Below, in pieces: positions 17,701 through 25,236 of a stretch of DNA of 46,841 nucleotides; the stretch's first letter is position 1; each line of letters starts with the position of its first letter. A program made the translations under genes and the position numbers. This DNA comes from Planctomycetota bacterium (GTDB lineage: Bacteria > Planctomycetota > Planctomycetia > Planctomycetales > Planctomycetaceae). The stretch covers positions 1 to 46,841 of the forward strand of contig QWQF01000029.1 of the NCBI GenBank assembly GCA_003669125.1, given 5' to 3'. The notes below the pieces were generated by a model that saw only the letters and a program-made list of their open reading frames with translations, had not been told where the DNA came from and searched no databases.

Positions 17701-19067
17701 TCTTCCCACTGAAGCCGACCGACGAACATCGAAAGCAAGCCTCCGATCTCGCCGCGTATCTCTCCGTAACTACGCTCGCCAAGAGCGTGGGTGAATCCTC
17801 TCAAAACCCACGCTCTGGCGAGCGTGACGACGAACCACAATCGCCGGCAGGCCAGCCCCCTGCTCGCCTCGGCGTGGCACTCTGGGAAGACCTTGGCTGC
17901 ATCGGCTGTCATGTGTTGCAGCCGACAAAGATCGAACCGCTGGGAGATCGGACTTCGTTGCATTTCGTGCGCGACAAATTCCAGTCCGGCGAGTTGCCTC
18001 GTTTCCTCCGGCAGCCACAACGTCATTTCCCATGGACTCGAATGCCGGACTTCGGACTCTCCGAGCGAGAGGCTGCATCGCTCGCGCACTTGCTGACTGA
18101 ACCCGCTGACGGCGCCGTTCCATCTCCAGCAATTCAACCGATCGGCGATGTCGCGCGCGGGCAAAAGTTGTTCGCGTCGATTGGCTGTCGACAATGTCAT
18201 CGCGTGTCACATGGCGAGTCTCTGCCGAAGCCGCACTTGCCATCGGTCTTCGGCAAGGGGGCCGCTCGCGGTTGTCTCGCCGGACAGGAACAAGCTCATG
18301 CGGGTCGATCACCCGACTACCACTTGGAAGCGAGCGAGCAATCCGCGCTGCTGACGTTGATTCGCGACGCTGAAACGGCACTCGCAACAGAGACTCCGAC
18401 GGAGGTCTCACGTCGCTTCGTTGCCGAATTGCAATGTGCCGTCTGTCACCCGCGCGATGGTCGCCGGAATTCGTTGTCCGAAATCCTCGCCGACGAAAGT
18501 GAGACCGGCCTGCCGCCGGAAATCGTCCCGAACCTCACTTGGGCTGGCGAGAAGCTGCATGCGACTTGGACACACTCGCTGCTCGCCGGCCAGATTACTG
18601 AGCGTCCTCGTCCGTGGATGAAGCTGCGCATGCCGAGCTTTCCAGCGCGGGCACGTCTGCTGGCTGACGGCCTCGCGCGCGAGCATGGGCTGTCGAGCGA
18701 TCCTGAGCCGCGACCGAACATTGAACCGAAACTCGCCGAGATCGGCGAAGCCCTCGCCACGCGAACGGGATTGCTCGATTGCCGCCAGTGCCACGCGATC
18801 GGGCCACTGCCGCCGACCGGCGACAAGAACACGCTGCTTGCGCCGGGGATCAACTTCGCACTGACTCGCGAACGCATCCGCCACGATTTCTATCGCCGCT
18901 TCACGCTCGACCCGCCGCGCTACGACGTCAACTCACGCATGCCCAGGCTCGCCGTCGATGGCCGCACCACCAAGGTCAAGAATGTTTTCGAAGGTGACGC
19001 CCGCCAGCAGTTCGAGTCGGTGTGGCACTACTTGCAAACCGTGCCGAGTTCGACAGCTGATCCTTGA
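14724..19067 (+). CDS. Pentahaem c-type cytochrome / beta-propeller protein (DUF6797-like N-terminus)
   Basis: The start is unresolved. TTG 14724 is only the first alternative start after the ThuA stop, it sits inside a hairpin, and there is no signal peptide. The frame is open back to a GTG at 14586. From TTG the product is 1447 residues. The N-terminal third (GHWGEDAVGFKWTEQDS onward) resembles DUF6797. A propeller of glucose-dehydrogenase type follows (QPLGLKIIKNQIYVVGRDQI; LNGDGEADWYENFNNDG; GFRNANGLGIGP). Next is a PA14-like beta domain (GYLVTPRRGMYRFSAEGNG). The C-terminal half has five haem sites: CFRCH, CIGCH, CRQCH, CAVCH and CRQCH. Haem attachment occurs outside the cytoplasm, so export is required; fusion to the ThuA signal peptide by -1 slippage would supply it. 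Two more palindromic inserts lie within (15459-15528 and 17772-17825). It overlaps the radical SAM gene by 40 bp, tail to tail. Confidence 0.85.
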   Translation: MRPLPTQAASATSKITGHWGEDAVGFKWTEQDSVDNRLQQMDVGQFYSATIWTPKEMTLKGIAVRIGEKSEASILFDTELLRVVCGWTGEFLEFNPARYGIIGPPKVGKDIAFHSPRQPGWSREGQFNDPRPKPFGPLPREWAKYRGLHLHGDRVVFEYSVGPKQVVVLESPWIETIDGEKVFSRELEIAASDTELELLVTSAGELVKLICEPNVATLEKQEGHPITAKVAKHDQPVRLKLLFPFSAKSAQSAFQQLNVETQIAGISQKEDAEKTSLRRFVKPGPPHWRADITTRGVVSDKADALVVDTLTLPFDNPYKALMFVGGHDFFHSPLPADAALCTLHGDVWLISGLDDKLEKLTWKRFATGLFQPLGLKIIKNQIYVVGRDQITRLHDLNGDGEADWYENFNNDGQVTANGHEYVACLETDPEGWFYFLKGNANGATDHDGCLLRVSPDGQKLEVVATGFRNANGLGIGPAGNDGREILTVAPQEGEWTPGSAIFEVVRGGFHGYTPSAHRDPPPPEFVQPLCWIPRLQDNSCGGQVWVPPQTWGPLGGQMLHLSYGTSRMFVVPRETLHGEQADPIVQGATVPLPLTFESGIMRGRFHPSDGHLYVSGLRGWVSNAAKDGCWQRVRATGKTLDVPVTFETHRNGLLIRVSDRLDAEAAEDIDNYRVQRWNYRWSAAYGSPEFKVSNPRDEGRDEVEVLSATHVRNLNGGDAVFLELADMRPVNQLSIQMTLRTTSGRNIERRLDATISAVRNQEYEFERKPVQARPGTLTEAEQQRLVPGIRCEFEGQVGSLLHVRRMAAWRFDPPELGDAREVIASGYLVTPRRGMYRFSAEGNGAIEVSIGDHVVWRSTDGKPSDVELVRGYNRLRIAQRVKGEQVGQLVSLRLLWSGADFETEPVPPTSLFCERLPEEVEVLRLGRELFASHQCFRCHRVSDEILQSKRAMPDLHAEAPDLTGVGSRLRGDWIARWVLNPSQMRSDARMPRLFPLKPTDEHRKQASDLAAYLSVTTLAKSVGESSQNPRSGERDDEPQSPAGQPPARLGVALWEDLGCIGCHVLQPTKIEPLGDRTSLHFVRDKFQSGELPRFLRQPQRHFPWTRMPDFGLSEREAASLAHLLTEPADGAVPSPAIQPIGDVARGQKLFASIGCRQCHRVSHGESLPKPHLPSVFGKGAARGCLAGQEQAHAGRSPDYHLEASEQSALLTLIRDAETALATETPTEVSRRFVAELQCAVCHPRDGRRNSLSEILADESETGLPPEIVPNLTWAGEKLHATWTHSLLAGQITERPRPWMKLRMPSFPARARLLADGLAREHGLSSDPEPRPNIEPKLAEIGEALATRTGLLDCRQCHAIGPLPPTGDKNTLLAPGINFALTRERIRHDFYRRFTLDPPRYDVNSRMPRLAVDGRTTKVKNVFEGDARQQFESVWHYLQTVPSSTADP
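15459..15544. repeat. In-frame palindromic element inside the cytochrome gene
   Basis: 31-nt arms at 15459-15489 and 15498-15528 match as inverted repeats at 28 of 31 positions around an 8-nt centre. A further inverted pair, TTCTCCGCG at 15457-15465 and CGCGGAGAA at 15536-15544, frames it. It encodes SAKSAQSAFQQLNVETQIAG and stays in frame, between a conserved beta region and the propeller. Confidence 0.8.
17772..17825. repeat. In-frame palindromic element between haem domains 1 and 2
   Basis: Arms of 20 nt (17772-17791) and 19 nt (17807-17825) are inverted repeats with one unpaired base. It encodes TLAKSVGESSQNPRSGERD between the first (CFRCH) and second (CIGCH) cytochrome domains, where a linker could tolerate it. 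Confidence 0.8.
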
Positions 19068-20311
19068 GACTTCATCGCCAACTGCCCCGGGGCCGCCGAT
19101 TGGCTGTGGTCGTGGCCGTCGTAAACGCCGAAGTCGGCGAACAAGTACCGCTTGAGCAGCCGATAGACCCAGCTCTTCTCCGGAATCGCGTGACCGGGGT
19201 TGTACTGTGAGGTGCGGGTCGCCATCGCTTGCAGTTCGGCCATCGCCGTTTGGCGTGCGGTTGTGTCTTTCGCCCCGTGCAGCACGACGAGGTTCTGCAG
19301 TAGGTCCGGGCGTTCGAGCACGATGCAGCCGCGCGTTGTCTTCTGGGCCAGCGTGCGGAAGTCGCGCAGGAACTCCGACCCCATGATCTTCTCACCCAGC
19401 GTGCGCGATTCGTCGTGAATCGACTCCTTCGCGAATTGGATGATCGGGCACGGTTCGATACCGCCCCACGGATTGATGTGGTGGCTGATGCCGGTCGCGG
19501 CGGGACAGAGGGCTTGGCCTTCGCCGTCGAAGTAGGCATCGATGATGGCGATTGGTTTTTTTGCACGCATCTCGACGACGAACTTGCGGATTTGAAGTTG
19601 TTGATCCGGCGTCAGGCACAGATCGGGACAGGCGTCCGGCCCCATCGGGCGATAGACGTGGAACCAAGTGTAGAACACGCCCATTTCGATGAGACGATCC
19701 ACCCATTTTTCGGTGACGAGGTCGTCGATGTTCGTTTTGCAAACGCTGGTGCAGACACCGGTCAGCAGGTTGTTTCGCAGACAGGCTTCGACCCCTTGCA
19801 TGGTCTTGCTGAGCACTCCGCCTCGGCCGCGGCGTTCGTCGCTGACGATCTCGCTGCCTTCAACGCTGATCAGCGGCGTGACGTTGCCGAGCCGGCGCAT
19901 CTCGCGAGCGACTTCGTCGGTGATGAAGTGGCCGTTGGTGAAGACTTGGAAATAGCAGTCGCGGTGCGCGGCGAGCATGTCGAGCAACTGCGGGTGCATG
20001 AACGGCTCGCCGCCGACGATGCCGAAGAAGACGTTGCCCATCTGCTTGGCCTCGTTGACGAGGCGGTTCCAGGCTTCAAGGCTAATCTTCTCTTGCTTGG
20101 CGGAGACATCGACCCAGCAACCCTGGCAACGCAGGTTGCAGGTGTTGAGAATCGAGACGTACAAGAACGGCGGAAAGAACTGGCCCTTCTTCATCCGGCG
20201 TTTGTATTTGATGACCGACAGCGTCCCTTTGACCCCCATGTTCCACAGGAACTTGGCGACCAGCCGCTTGTCGGTTTCCAGCAGCACTCGTTTGGCCATT
20301 CGCAGATACAT
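19028..20311 (-). CDS. Radical SAM protein with SPASM-like C-terminal cysteines
   Basis: A 427-residue protein. The radical SAM cluster motif is CNLRCQGC (CxxxCxxC) after FLYVSILNT, near residue 65. FGIVGGEPFMHPQLLDML is the usual GGEP SAM-contact motif and QVFTNGHFI the next strand. The C-terminal part has Cys in GVCTSVCK, DACPDLC, QALCPAATG and GGIEPCPIIQFA, suggesting an extra Fe-S cluster as in SPASM-type enzymes. The family splits S-adenosylmethionine to start radical chemistry, often on peptides or lipids; the substrate is unknown. ATG 20311 is taken; ATG 20299 is a close alternative and neither has a strong ribosome site. The 3' end overlaps the cytochrome gene on the opposite strand by 40 bp (19028-19067). 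No precursor peptide gene is evident beside it. Confidence 0.9.
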   Translation of the reverse strand: MYLRMAKRVLLETDKRLVAKFLWNMGVKGTLSVIKYKRRMKKGQFFPPFLYVSILNTCNLRCQGCWVDVSAKQEKISLEAWNRLVNEAKQMGNVFFGIVGGEPFMHPQLLDMLAAHRDCYFQVFTNGHFITDEVAREMRRLGNVTPLISVEGSEIVSDERRGRGGVLSKTMQGVEACLRNNLLTGVCTSVCKTNIDDLVTEKWVDRLIEMGVFYTWFHVYRPMGPDACPDLCLTPDQQLQIRKFVVEMRAKKPIAIIDAYFDGEGQALCPAATGISHHINPWGGIEPCPIIQFAKESIHDESRTLGEKIMGSEFLRDFRTLAQKTTRGCIVLERPDLLQNLVVLHGAKDTTARQTAMAELQAMATRTSQYNPGHAIPEKSWVYRLLKRYLFADFGVYDGHDHSQSAAPGQLAMKSQGSAVELGTVCK

Positions 20312-20426
20312 GGCAGGCTTCGCAGATGTCGGGCAAAAATTAGAAGTTCGCGGACAGGGCGGCATTCTACGGCTGACGTGGCGGAATGACGAACGACGAG
20401 GGCCGAAAGTTCACAGGAGAATGTCG

Positions 20427-21773
20427 ATGAGTTTCCCGCAGTCCGCAGTTCTTCGACGAATCGCCGTCGCTCTCGTCACGGCGTTGTCGTCGGTTTCTCC
20501 GGCTCCCGCGCGAGAACTGCTGACATTTGAGGGGAGCGTTCCGGTCTCTGTCCGTGCGCGGTCGCAGTTGGATTTCTGGAAGCCACAGGAGTCAGTCACT
20601 GACTCCGGCCCGAAGCCGGAAGGCCGAGCGGTGCGGCTGCGCGGCGAGACTGGCGGCGGCTTCGCGGTCAACACGACGTCGCTCGTCATCGATTGGCGGC
20701 AGGTCGAGTCGGTCGGGCTGTGGCTGCATCGCTCGGCCGACGAAGCCAAAGAGCACCCGACGGTCGAACTTGTGCTGCGTCTGTCGGAGGAGGATCAGAA
20801 GGCGTCGTTCTGGCGACGGATTGAAGTCTCACACGTCGGCTGGCAGAAGCTGGTCCTGCCGTTGGAGTGGTTTGTCTGGAGCGACGGTCGCATGCCGCGT
20901 TGGGAGAAGGTGAAATTTGTCGGCGTGCAGTTACGCGATCCGGGAGTCGTGACGCTCGACACCGTTTGGGCCGAGCCGTCAGCTCAACTGCGAGACGAAT
21001 TTCCTGCGACCGAAAGTCTGACGAAGCTCGCGTTCCCAAAACTCGATCCGTCGAATCTTCGGACGCTCGAAACGCGCGACGTGCAACTCGTCACCAATGT
21101 GAAGTCGCTCGAACTGGAGCGGCTCGCGACGCATCTGGGGTTGGTCTCGCAGCGGCTGCATCGCGAGTTGCCGTTCCTGTCAAAGCCATCGCGCGGCGCG
21201 TTGCTGTTCGTGTTTCAAGAGCGGGCGGAGTATCAACGCTTTGCGCCGCGGATCGCTCGGCAACTCAATTCGCATCTCGATCCACCGGAGGCCGGTGGCT
21301 ACACGCTGCAAGGGATCAGCAGTTCGTGGTGGGACGAGAAGCAAGGCTCGCTGCGGCCGGTCTACACGCACGAGTTCGTTCACGGCTACTTGTCGCGGAC
21401 CTTGCCACTCTCGACGACTGGCGACTGGGTGCAAGAGGGACTCGCGGCTCACATCCAATTGGAATTTCATCCGCAAGAGAATCTGAGCCAACTGGTGCGC
21501 GAGGGGCTGAAGTCCTCCAGCACGCCGTTCGCCGAGTTGTGCAGCGGCCGCCCCATCAACACGTCGCGGTACTGGCAAGCGGCGACGCTCTGGAGAATGT
21601 TTCTCGGCCAGCCGAGCTACCAGTCCAAGTTGAAGGAACTGCTCGAGCGACTCGCGGCGGCGAACTCGACCGATCTCGGCCCGCACCTCGAGCCACTGTG
21701 GGGCACGAACTTCGACAAGTTGACCGCTGACTGGCGAGCATTCTGCGAACAACAGTTTCGTCGTGACGAGTAG
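20427..21773 (+). CDS. Exported HExxH metallopeptidase with N-terminal CBM-like domain
   Basis: A 448-residue protein. ATG 20427 is preferred over ATG 20421 because AGGAG lies 7 nt upstream; the earlier ATG is too close. A signal sequence (VLRRIAVALVTALSSVSPAPA) is followed by a beta-sandwich-like region (~30-180) with LDFWKPQES and WQKLVLPLEWFVW, resembling CIA30/carbohydrate-binding folds. The C-terminal half has the zinc motif HEFVHGYL (HExxH, ~residue 314) and a downstream Glu in DWVQEGLAAHIQLEF, the gluzincin pattern of peptidase-MA-like enzymes. It probably acts in the periplasm or outside the cell. A short palindrome (20588-20606) interrupts the N-terminal domain. It is divergent from the radical SAM gene. 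The substrate and the sugar-binding idea are inferences. Confidence 0.8.
   Translation: MSFPQSAVLRRIAVALVTALSSVSPAPARELLTFEGSVPVSVRARSQLDFWKPQESVTDSGPKPEGRAVRLRGETGGGFAVNTTSLVIDWRQVESVGLWLHRSADEAKEHPTVELVLRLSEEDQKASFWRRIEVSHVGWQKLVLPLEWFVWSDGRMPRWEKVKFVGVQLRDPGVVTLDTVWAEPSAQLRDEFPATESLTKLAFPKLDPSNLRTLETRDVQLVTNVKSLELERLATHLGLVSQRLHRELPFLSKPSRGALLFVFQERAEYQRFAPRIARQLNSHLDPPEAGGYTLQGISSSWWDEKQGSLRPVYTHEFVHGYLSRTLPLSTTGDWVQEGLAAHIQLEFHPQENLSQLVREGLKSSSTPFAELCSGRPINTSRYWQAATLWRMFLGQPSYQSKLKELLERLAAANSTDLGPHLEPLWGTNFDKLTADWRAFCEQQFRRDE
20588..20606. repeat. Perfect 19-bp palindrome inside the metallopeptidase gene
   Basis: GGAGTCAGT, one central C, then ACTGACTCC. It is followed at once by a second small hairpin (CCGG...CCGG near 20605-20620). 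It encodes QESVTDSGPKPEG, a polar insert in the CBM-like domain, in frame. Confidence 0.5.
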
Positions 21774-21867
21774 GCGAGCGGTTCGCTCACAATTTCGCGG
21801 GCGGGGGTTTATGCTGCCGAGCCTGCGTGTCCTCGACGAAACATTCCGCTGCCCGAAGGAGCCCGCC

Positions 21868-23115
21868 ATGCGTCTTATTGCCTCGTTGTGTTTGATTGCC
21901 GCTCTTGGTTCGCCGCTACTGGCGGGTGATTGGCCGAACTGGCGCGGGCCGGGCTACAACGGCGTTGCGTCGGGAACAGGCTATCCCACCGAATGGAGTG
22001 CGACCAAGAACGTCGCGTGGAAGGTCGAGTTGCCGGGCAAGGGTTCGTCCACTCCGGTCGTCTGGGGCAAGCACATCTTTTTGACGAGCGGTGCCGATGG
22101 GAAGAACGCTCTGCTGGCTTTCAACCGCGAAGGCAAGGAGCAGTGGCGAGTCGTGATCGGCTCCGAACGTCCCGGCAAAAACAAAAAGGCTTCGGGGAGC
22201 AACCCCTCGTGCGTGACCGACGGCGAGCATGTCTTCGCGTACTTCAAGAGCGGCGATCTGGCCTGCGTCGATTTCGCCGGCAAGGTCATTTGGCAGACCA
22301 ACATTCAATCCAAGTTTGGTGAAGACACGCTGTGGTGGGACTTGGGAACGTCCCCCGTACTGACGAAAGCTCATTGCGTCGTGACCGTGATGCAGACCGG
22401 ACCGTCGTACCTCGTCGCATTTGAGAAAGCCACTGGCAAAGTCGCTTGGAAGGAAGACCGAAATCTCGGCGCTCCGGAAGAGGCGGCTCAGAGTTATTCG
22501 ACTCCGGTCGTGCTCAACGACAAGGGGAAGGAGACGCTCGTGGTACTCGGTGCCGATCATGTGACCGCTCACGACGCGACGAACGGCAAGGAACTGTGGC
22601 GTGTCGGCGGGTTGAATCCGACGGGGCACAAATACTTCCGCTCGATTGCTTCGGCGGTGGTTCACAACGGAGTGGTCGTCGCACCGTATGCCCGCACGGA
22701 ATCGGTCACCGCGATCAAGCTGGGGGGCAGCGGTGACGTGACCGCCTCGCATGTTGCATGGGCCAAAAAGGGAAACGGCTCGGACGTGCCGACTCCCGCT
22801 GCGGCCGACGGCAAGGTTTACGTCCTGAATGACCGAGGCTCGCTCACCTGCTTGGAGATCGCCACCGGCAAGGAAATTTGGTCCGGTCAAGCCGAGAAGA
22901 ATCGAGGCAATTTCAGTGCGTCGCCGACGCTCGCGGACGGAAAAATCTACATCACGCGAGAGGACGGCAAAACATTCGTCCTGGCTCAAGGGGACGAGTT
23001 CAAGGTGCTCGCCGAGAATGAACTTGACGGCACTCAAACCGTCGCCACGCCGGTCTTCGTCGATGGCAAGATTTTGATCCGCACCGACACGCACCTGTAT
23101 TGCATCGGCGGCTGA
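21868..23115 (+). CDS. Secreted PQQ-like beta-propeller protein (copy 1)
   Basis: A 415-residue protein. ATG 21868 has AAGGAG 6-7 nt upstream and gives a signal peptide, MRLIASLCLIAALGSPLLA, before GDWPNWRGPGYNGVA. The DWPxWRGP opening and repeated blade motifs (LLAFNREGKEQW; LACVDFAGKVIWQTN; LVAFEKATGKVAWKE; DATNGKELWRVGG; LEIATGKEIWSG) are those of PQQ-like WD40-type propellers. No Cys-Cys pair or other dehydrogenase active-site motif is evident, so it may be a binding or scaffold protein rather than an enzyme. It is followed 36 bp later by a paralogue with the same architecture. Confidence 0.92.
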   Translation: MRLIASLCLIAALGSPLLAGDWPNWRGPGYNGVASGTGYPTEWSATKNVAWKVELPGKGSSTPVVWGKHIFLTSGADGKNALLAFNREGKEQWRVVIGSERPGKNKKASGSNPSCVTDGEHVFAYFKSGDLACVDFAGKVIWQTNIQSKFGEDTLWWDLGTSPVLTKAHCVVTVMQTGPSYLVAFEKATGKVAWKEDRNLGAPEEAAQSYSTPVVLNDKGKETLVVLGADHVTAHDATNGKELWRVGGLNPTGHKYFRSIASAVVHNGVVVAPYARTESVTAIKLGGSGDVTASHVAWAKKGNGSDVPTPAAADGKVYVLNDRGSLTCLEIATGKEIWSGQAEKNRGNFSASPTLADGKIYITREDGKTFVLAQGDEFKVLAENELDGTQTVATPVFVDGKILIRTDTHLYCIGG

Positions 23116-23151
23116 GCAAAACCACAGTGGCTTTCACACGGGAGCTGATTC

Positions 23152-24390
23152 ATGCGTTTCACTTTTTCGCTGTCCCTCTTGGGATTGATCTGTTTTGCAG
23201 CCAGTCTTTCGGCGAGTGACTGGCCGCATTGGCGTGGTCCCGACCGCGATGGCGTGTCGAAGGAAACAGGCTTGCTCAAAGAGTGGCCGAAGGAAGGGCC
23301 GTCGCGAGCGTGGCTCAACACCGACGTGGGGATGGGCTATTCGGGAGTCTCGATCGCCGGCGGCAAGCTGTTCACGATGGGGGCTCGCGAGGACACCGAG
23401 CTTCTGATCTGCCTCGATGCGAGCGACGGCAAAGAACTTTGGTCGGCACGTATCGGATCGCGGCTCGGCAACAACTGGGGCGACGGCCCACGCGGCACTC
23501 CGTCGGTGGACGGCGAACGTGTGTACGCGATGGGCGGACAAGGGACGCTGATTTGTGCTCAGGTCGCAAGCGGCAAGGTCATCTGGACCAAGACGACGAC
23601 CTCGCTGGGCGGCAAGAAGCCGGGCTGGGGCTTTTGCGAATCGGTGCTCGTGGACGGCCCACGCGTCGTCTGCACTCCCGGCGGAAGCGAGGGAGCGATC
23701 GTCGCGTTCAACAAACAAGACGGCGAGGTCTTGTGGCGATCGAAAGAAGTCACGAATGGAGCTCAGTACGCCACGGTGACGCCCATCGAACACAACGGTC
23801 AGCGACAGTACCTGCAACTCTTCACGAATTCGCTGGTCGCGGTCGCGGCCGACACGGGCAAGCTGCTCTGGAAGACCGACTGGCCCAACGGCCGAACGGC
23901 GGTGATTCCCACGCCGATCTTTCACGACGGGCACGTCTTCATCACGTCGGGCTACGGAGCCGGATGCAAGTTGGCGAAAGTCGGCCCGGATAACCAAGTC
24001 GAGGACGTTTACGCTCACAAGGACATGACGAATCACCACGGCGGAGTCGTCCGCGTCGGCGACCATCTTTACGGCAGTTCGGAACGAACTTGGACCTGCC
24101 TGGAATTCAAAACCGGCAAGGTCGTGTGGAGCGAGCGACGCGTCTTTGGAAAAGGGTCCGTGACCTGTGCCGACGGCATGTTGTATTGCCTCGACGAAGG
24201 CAACGGCGAAGTCGTGTTGATCGACGCCTCGCCCGAAGGCTGGAAAGAACACGGCCGCTTCAAGCTCGAAGCTCAATCTGAGAAGCGCAGCCGACAAGGC
24301 AAAGTCTGGACACATCCGGTCGTCTGCAACGGCAAGCTGTTTCTCCGCGATCAGGAGCAACTGTCGTGCTACGACGTGAAGGCTCAATAA
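23152..24390 (+). CDS. Secreted PQQ-like beta-propeller protein (copy 2)
   Basis: A 412-residue protein with GGGAG about 8 nt before ATG 23152. The signal peptide MRFTFSLSLLGLICFAASLSA precedes SDWPHWRGPDRDGVSKETGLL. Blades repeat LLICLDASDGKELWSAR, CAQVASGKVIWTK, FNKQDGEVLWRSK and VAADTGKLLWKTDW. It is paralogous to the preceding gene but clearly diverged, so the duplication is old. Together they form a tandem pair of probable periplasmic propellers, likely on one transcript. Confidence 0.92.
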   Translation: MRFTFSLSLLGLICFAASLSASDWPHWRGPDRDGVSKETGLLKEWPKEGPSRAWLNTDVGMGYSGVSIAGGKLFTMGAREDTELLICLDASDGKELWSARIGSRLGNNWGDGPRGTPSVDGERVYAMGGQGTLICAQVASGKVIWTKTTTSLGGKKPGWGFCESVLVDGPRVVCTPGGSEGAIVAFNKQDGEVLWRSKEVTNGAQYATVTPIEHNGQRQYLQLFTNSLVAVAADTGKLLWKTDWPNGRTAVIPTPIFHDGHVFITSGYGAGCKLAKVGPDNQVEDVYAHKDMTNHHGGVVRVGDHLYGSSERTWTCLEFKTGKVVWSERRVFGKGSVTCADGMLYCLDEGNGEVVLIDASPEGWKEHGRFKLEAQSEKRSRQGKVWTHPVVCNGKLFLRDQEQLSCYDVKAQ

Positions 24391-24456
24391 AGACATTTTC
24401 AAAATTGTCGTAGCACTCGCGAACTGCGTGTCCGACGACTCAGATAAGGACCTCCG

Positions 24457-25236
24457 ATGCTCCGCACAAAAGAAAAACTGGCTCGTGGTGAAACGGTTCG
24501 CTACATGGCGCTCGGCCGAGTGTTGCACCACAACGTGATCAACATGATCGGCTTCAACGGCGGCTTCGATGGCCTGTGGCTCGATCACGAGCACGTCGGG
24601 TTCTCGATGGAGAATCTGGAGATCGCCTGCACGGCGGCACGCAGCCAGAACCTCGATTGCTTCGTCCGCATCGCGCCGACCGATTACGCCCTGGTCACGA
24701 AGTGCCTGGAGGCCGGAGCCGGTGGCATCATGGCGGCGATGATCTATTCCGCCGAGCAGGCCGAGCAAATCGTTCGCTGGGCGAAGTTCGCTCCGAGAGG
24801 CAATCGCGGCCTGAACGTCAGCGGCTTCGATGGACGTTACACACTGACGCCGGTCTCCAAATTTGTGCAGGAGGCGAATCAAAACGGCTTCGTGGCAATT
24901 CAGATCGAGACGCTCGAATCCGTCGAGTGCGTGGATGCGATCGCCGCGATCGACGGCGTGGATCTGCTGTTCGTCGGCCCATCGGATCTGAGCCAAGCCC
25001 TCGGAGTGACCGGCGACTTCATGCACCCGAAATGCCAAGAGGCCATCGACAAAGTTGCCGCCGCCTGCCGCAAACACAACAAGCCGTGGGGCGCGGTCAC
25101 GCCCAATCCTGAGCATTGCCAGATGCTGTACTCGAAGGGCTGCCGGATGCTGTCCGTGTCGAATGATTCGCGCGTCGTCCAGGCGGGACTGAACGCGGTG
25201 AAGACGAACTTTGCCAAGTTCTTCGCAGACGCATGA
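24457..25236 (+). CDS. HpcH/HpaI-family class II aldolase
   Basis: A 259-residue protein with the HpcH/HpaI fold. The catalytic His is in LWLDHEHVGFS (~44), the Arg in CFVRIAPTD (~70) and the metal ligands in VAIQIETLESV (Glu, ~151) and LFVGPSDLSQALG (Asp, ~176). Members such as 2-dehydro-3-deoxyglucarate aldolase and 4-hydroxy-2-oxoheptanedioate aldolase cleave hydroxy-keto acids to pyruvate plus an aldehyde, using a divalent metal. The ribosome site AAGGA precedes ATG 24457. It overlaps the next gene by ATGA, so it is coupled to a CPBP membrane protease. The exact substrate cannot be read from sequence. Confidence 0.92.
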   Translation: MLRTKEKLARGETVRYMALGRVLHHNVINMIGFNGGFDGLWLDHEHVGFSMENLEIACTAARSQNLDCFVRIAPTDYALVTKCLEAGAGGIMAAMIYSAEQAEQIVRWAKFAPRGNRGLNVSGFDGRYTLTPVSKFVQEANQNGFVAIQIETLESVECVDAIAAIDGVDLLFVGPSDLSQALGVTGDFMHPKCQEAIDKVAAACRKHNKPWGAVTPNPEHCQMLYSKGCRMLSVSNDSRVVQAGLNAVKTNFAKFFADA

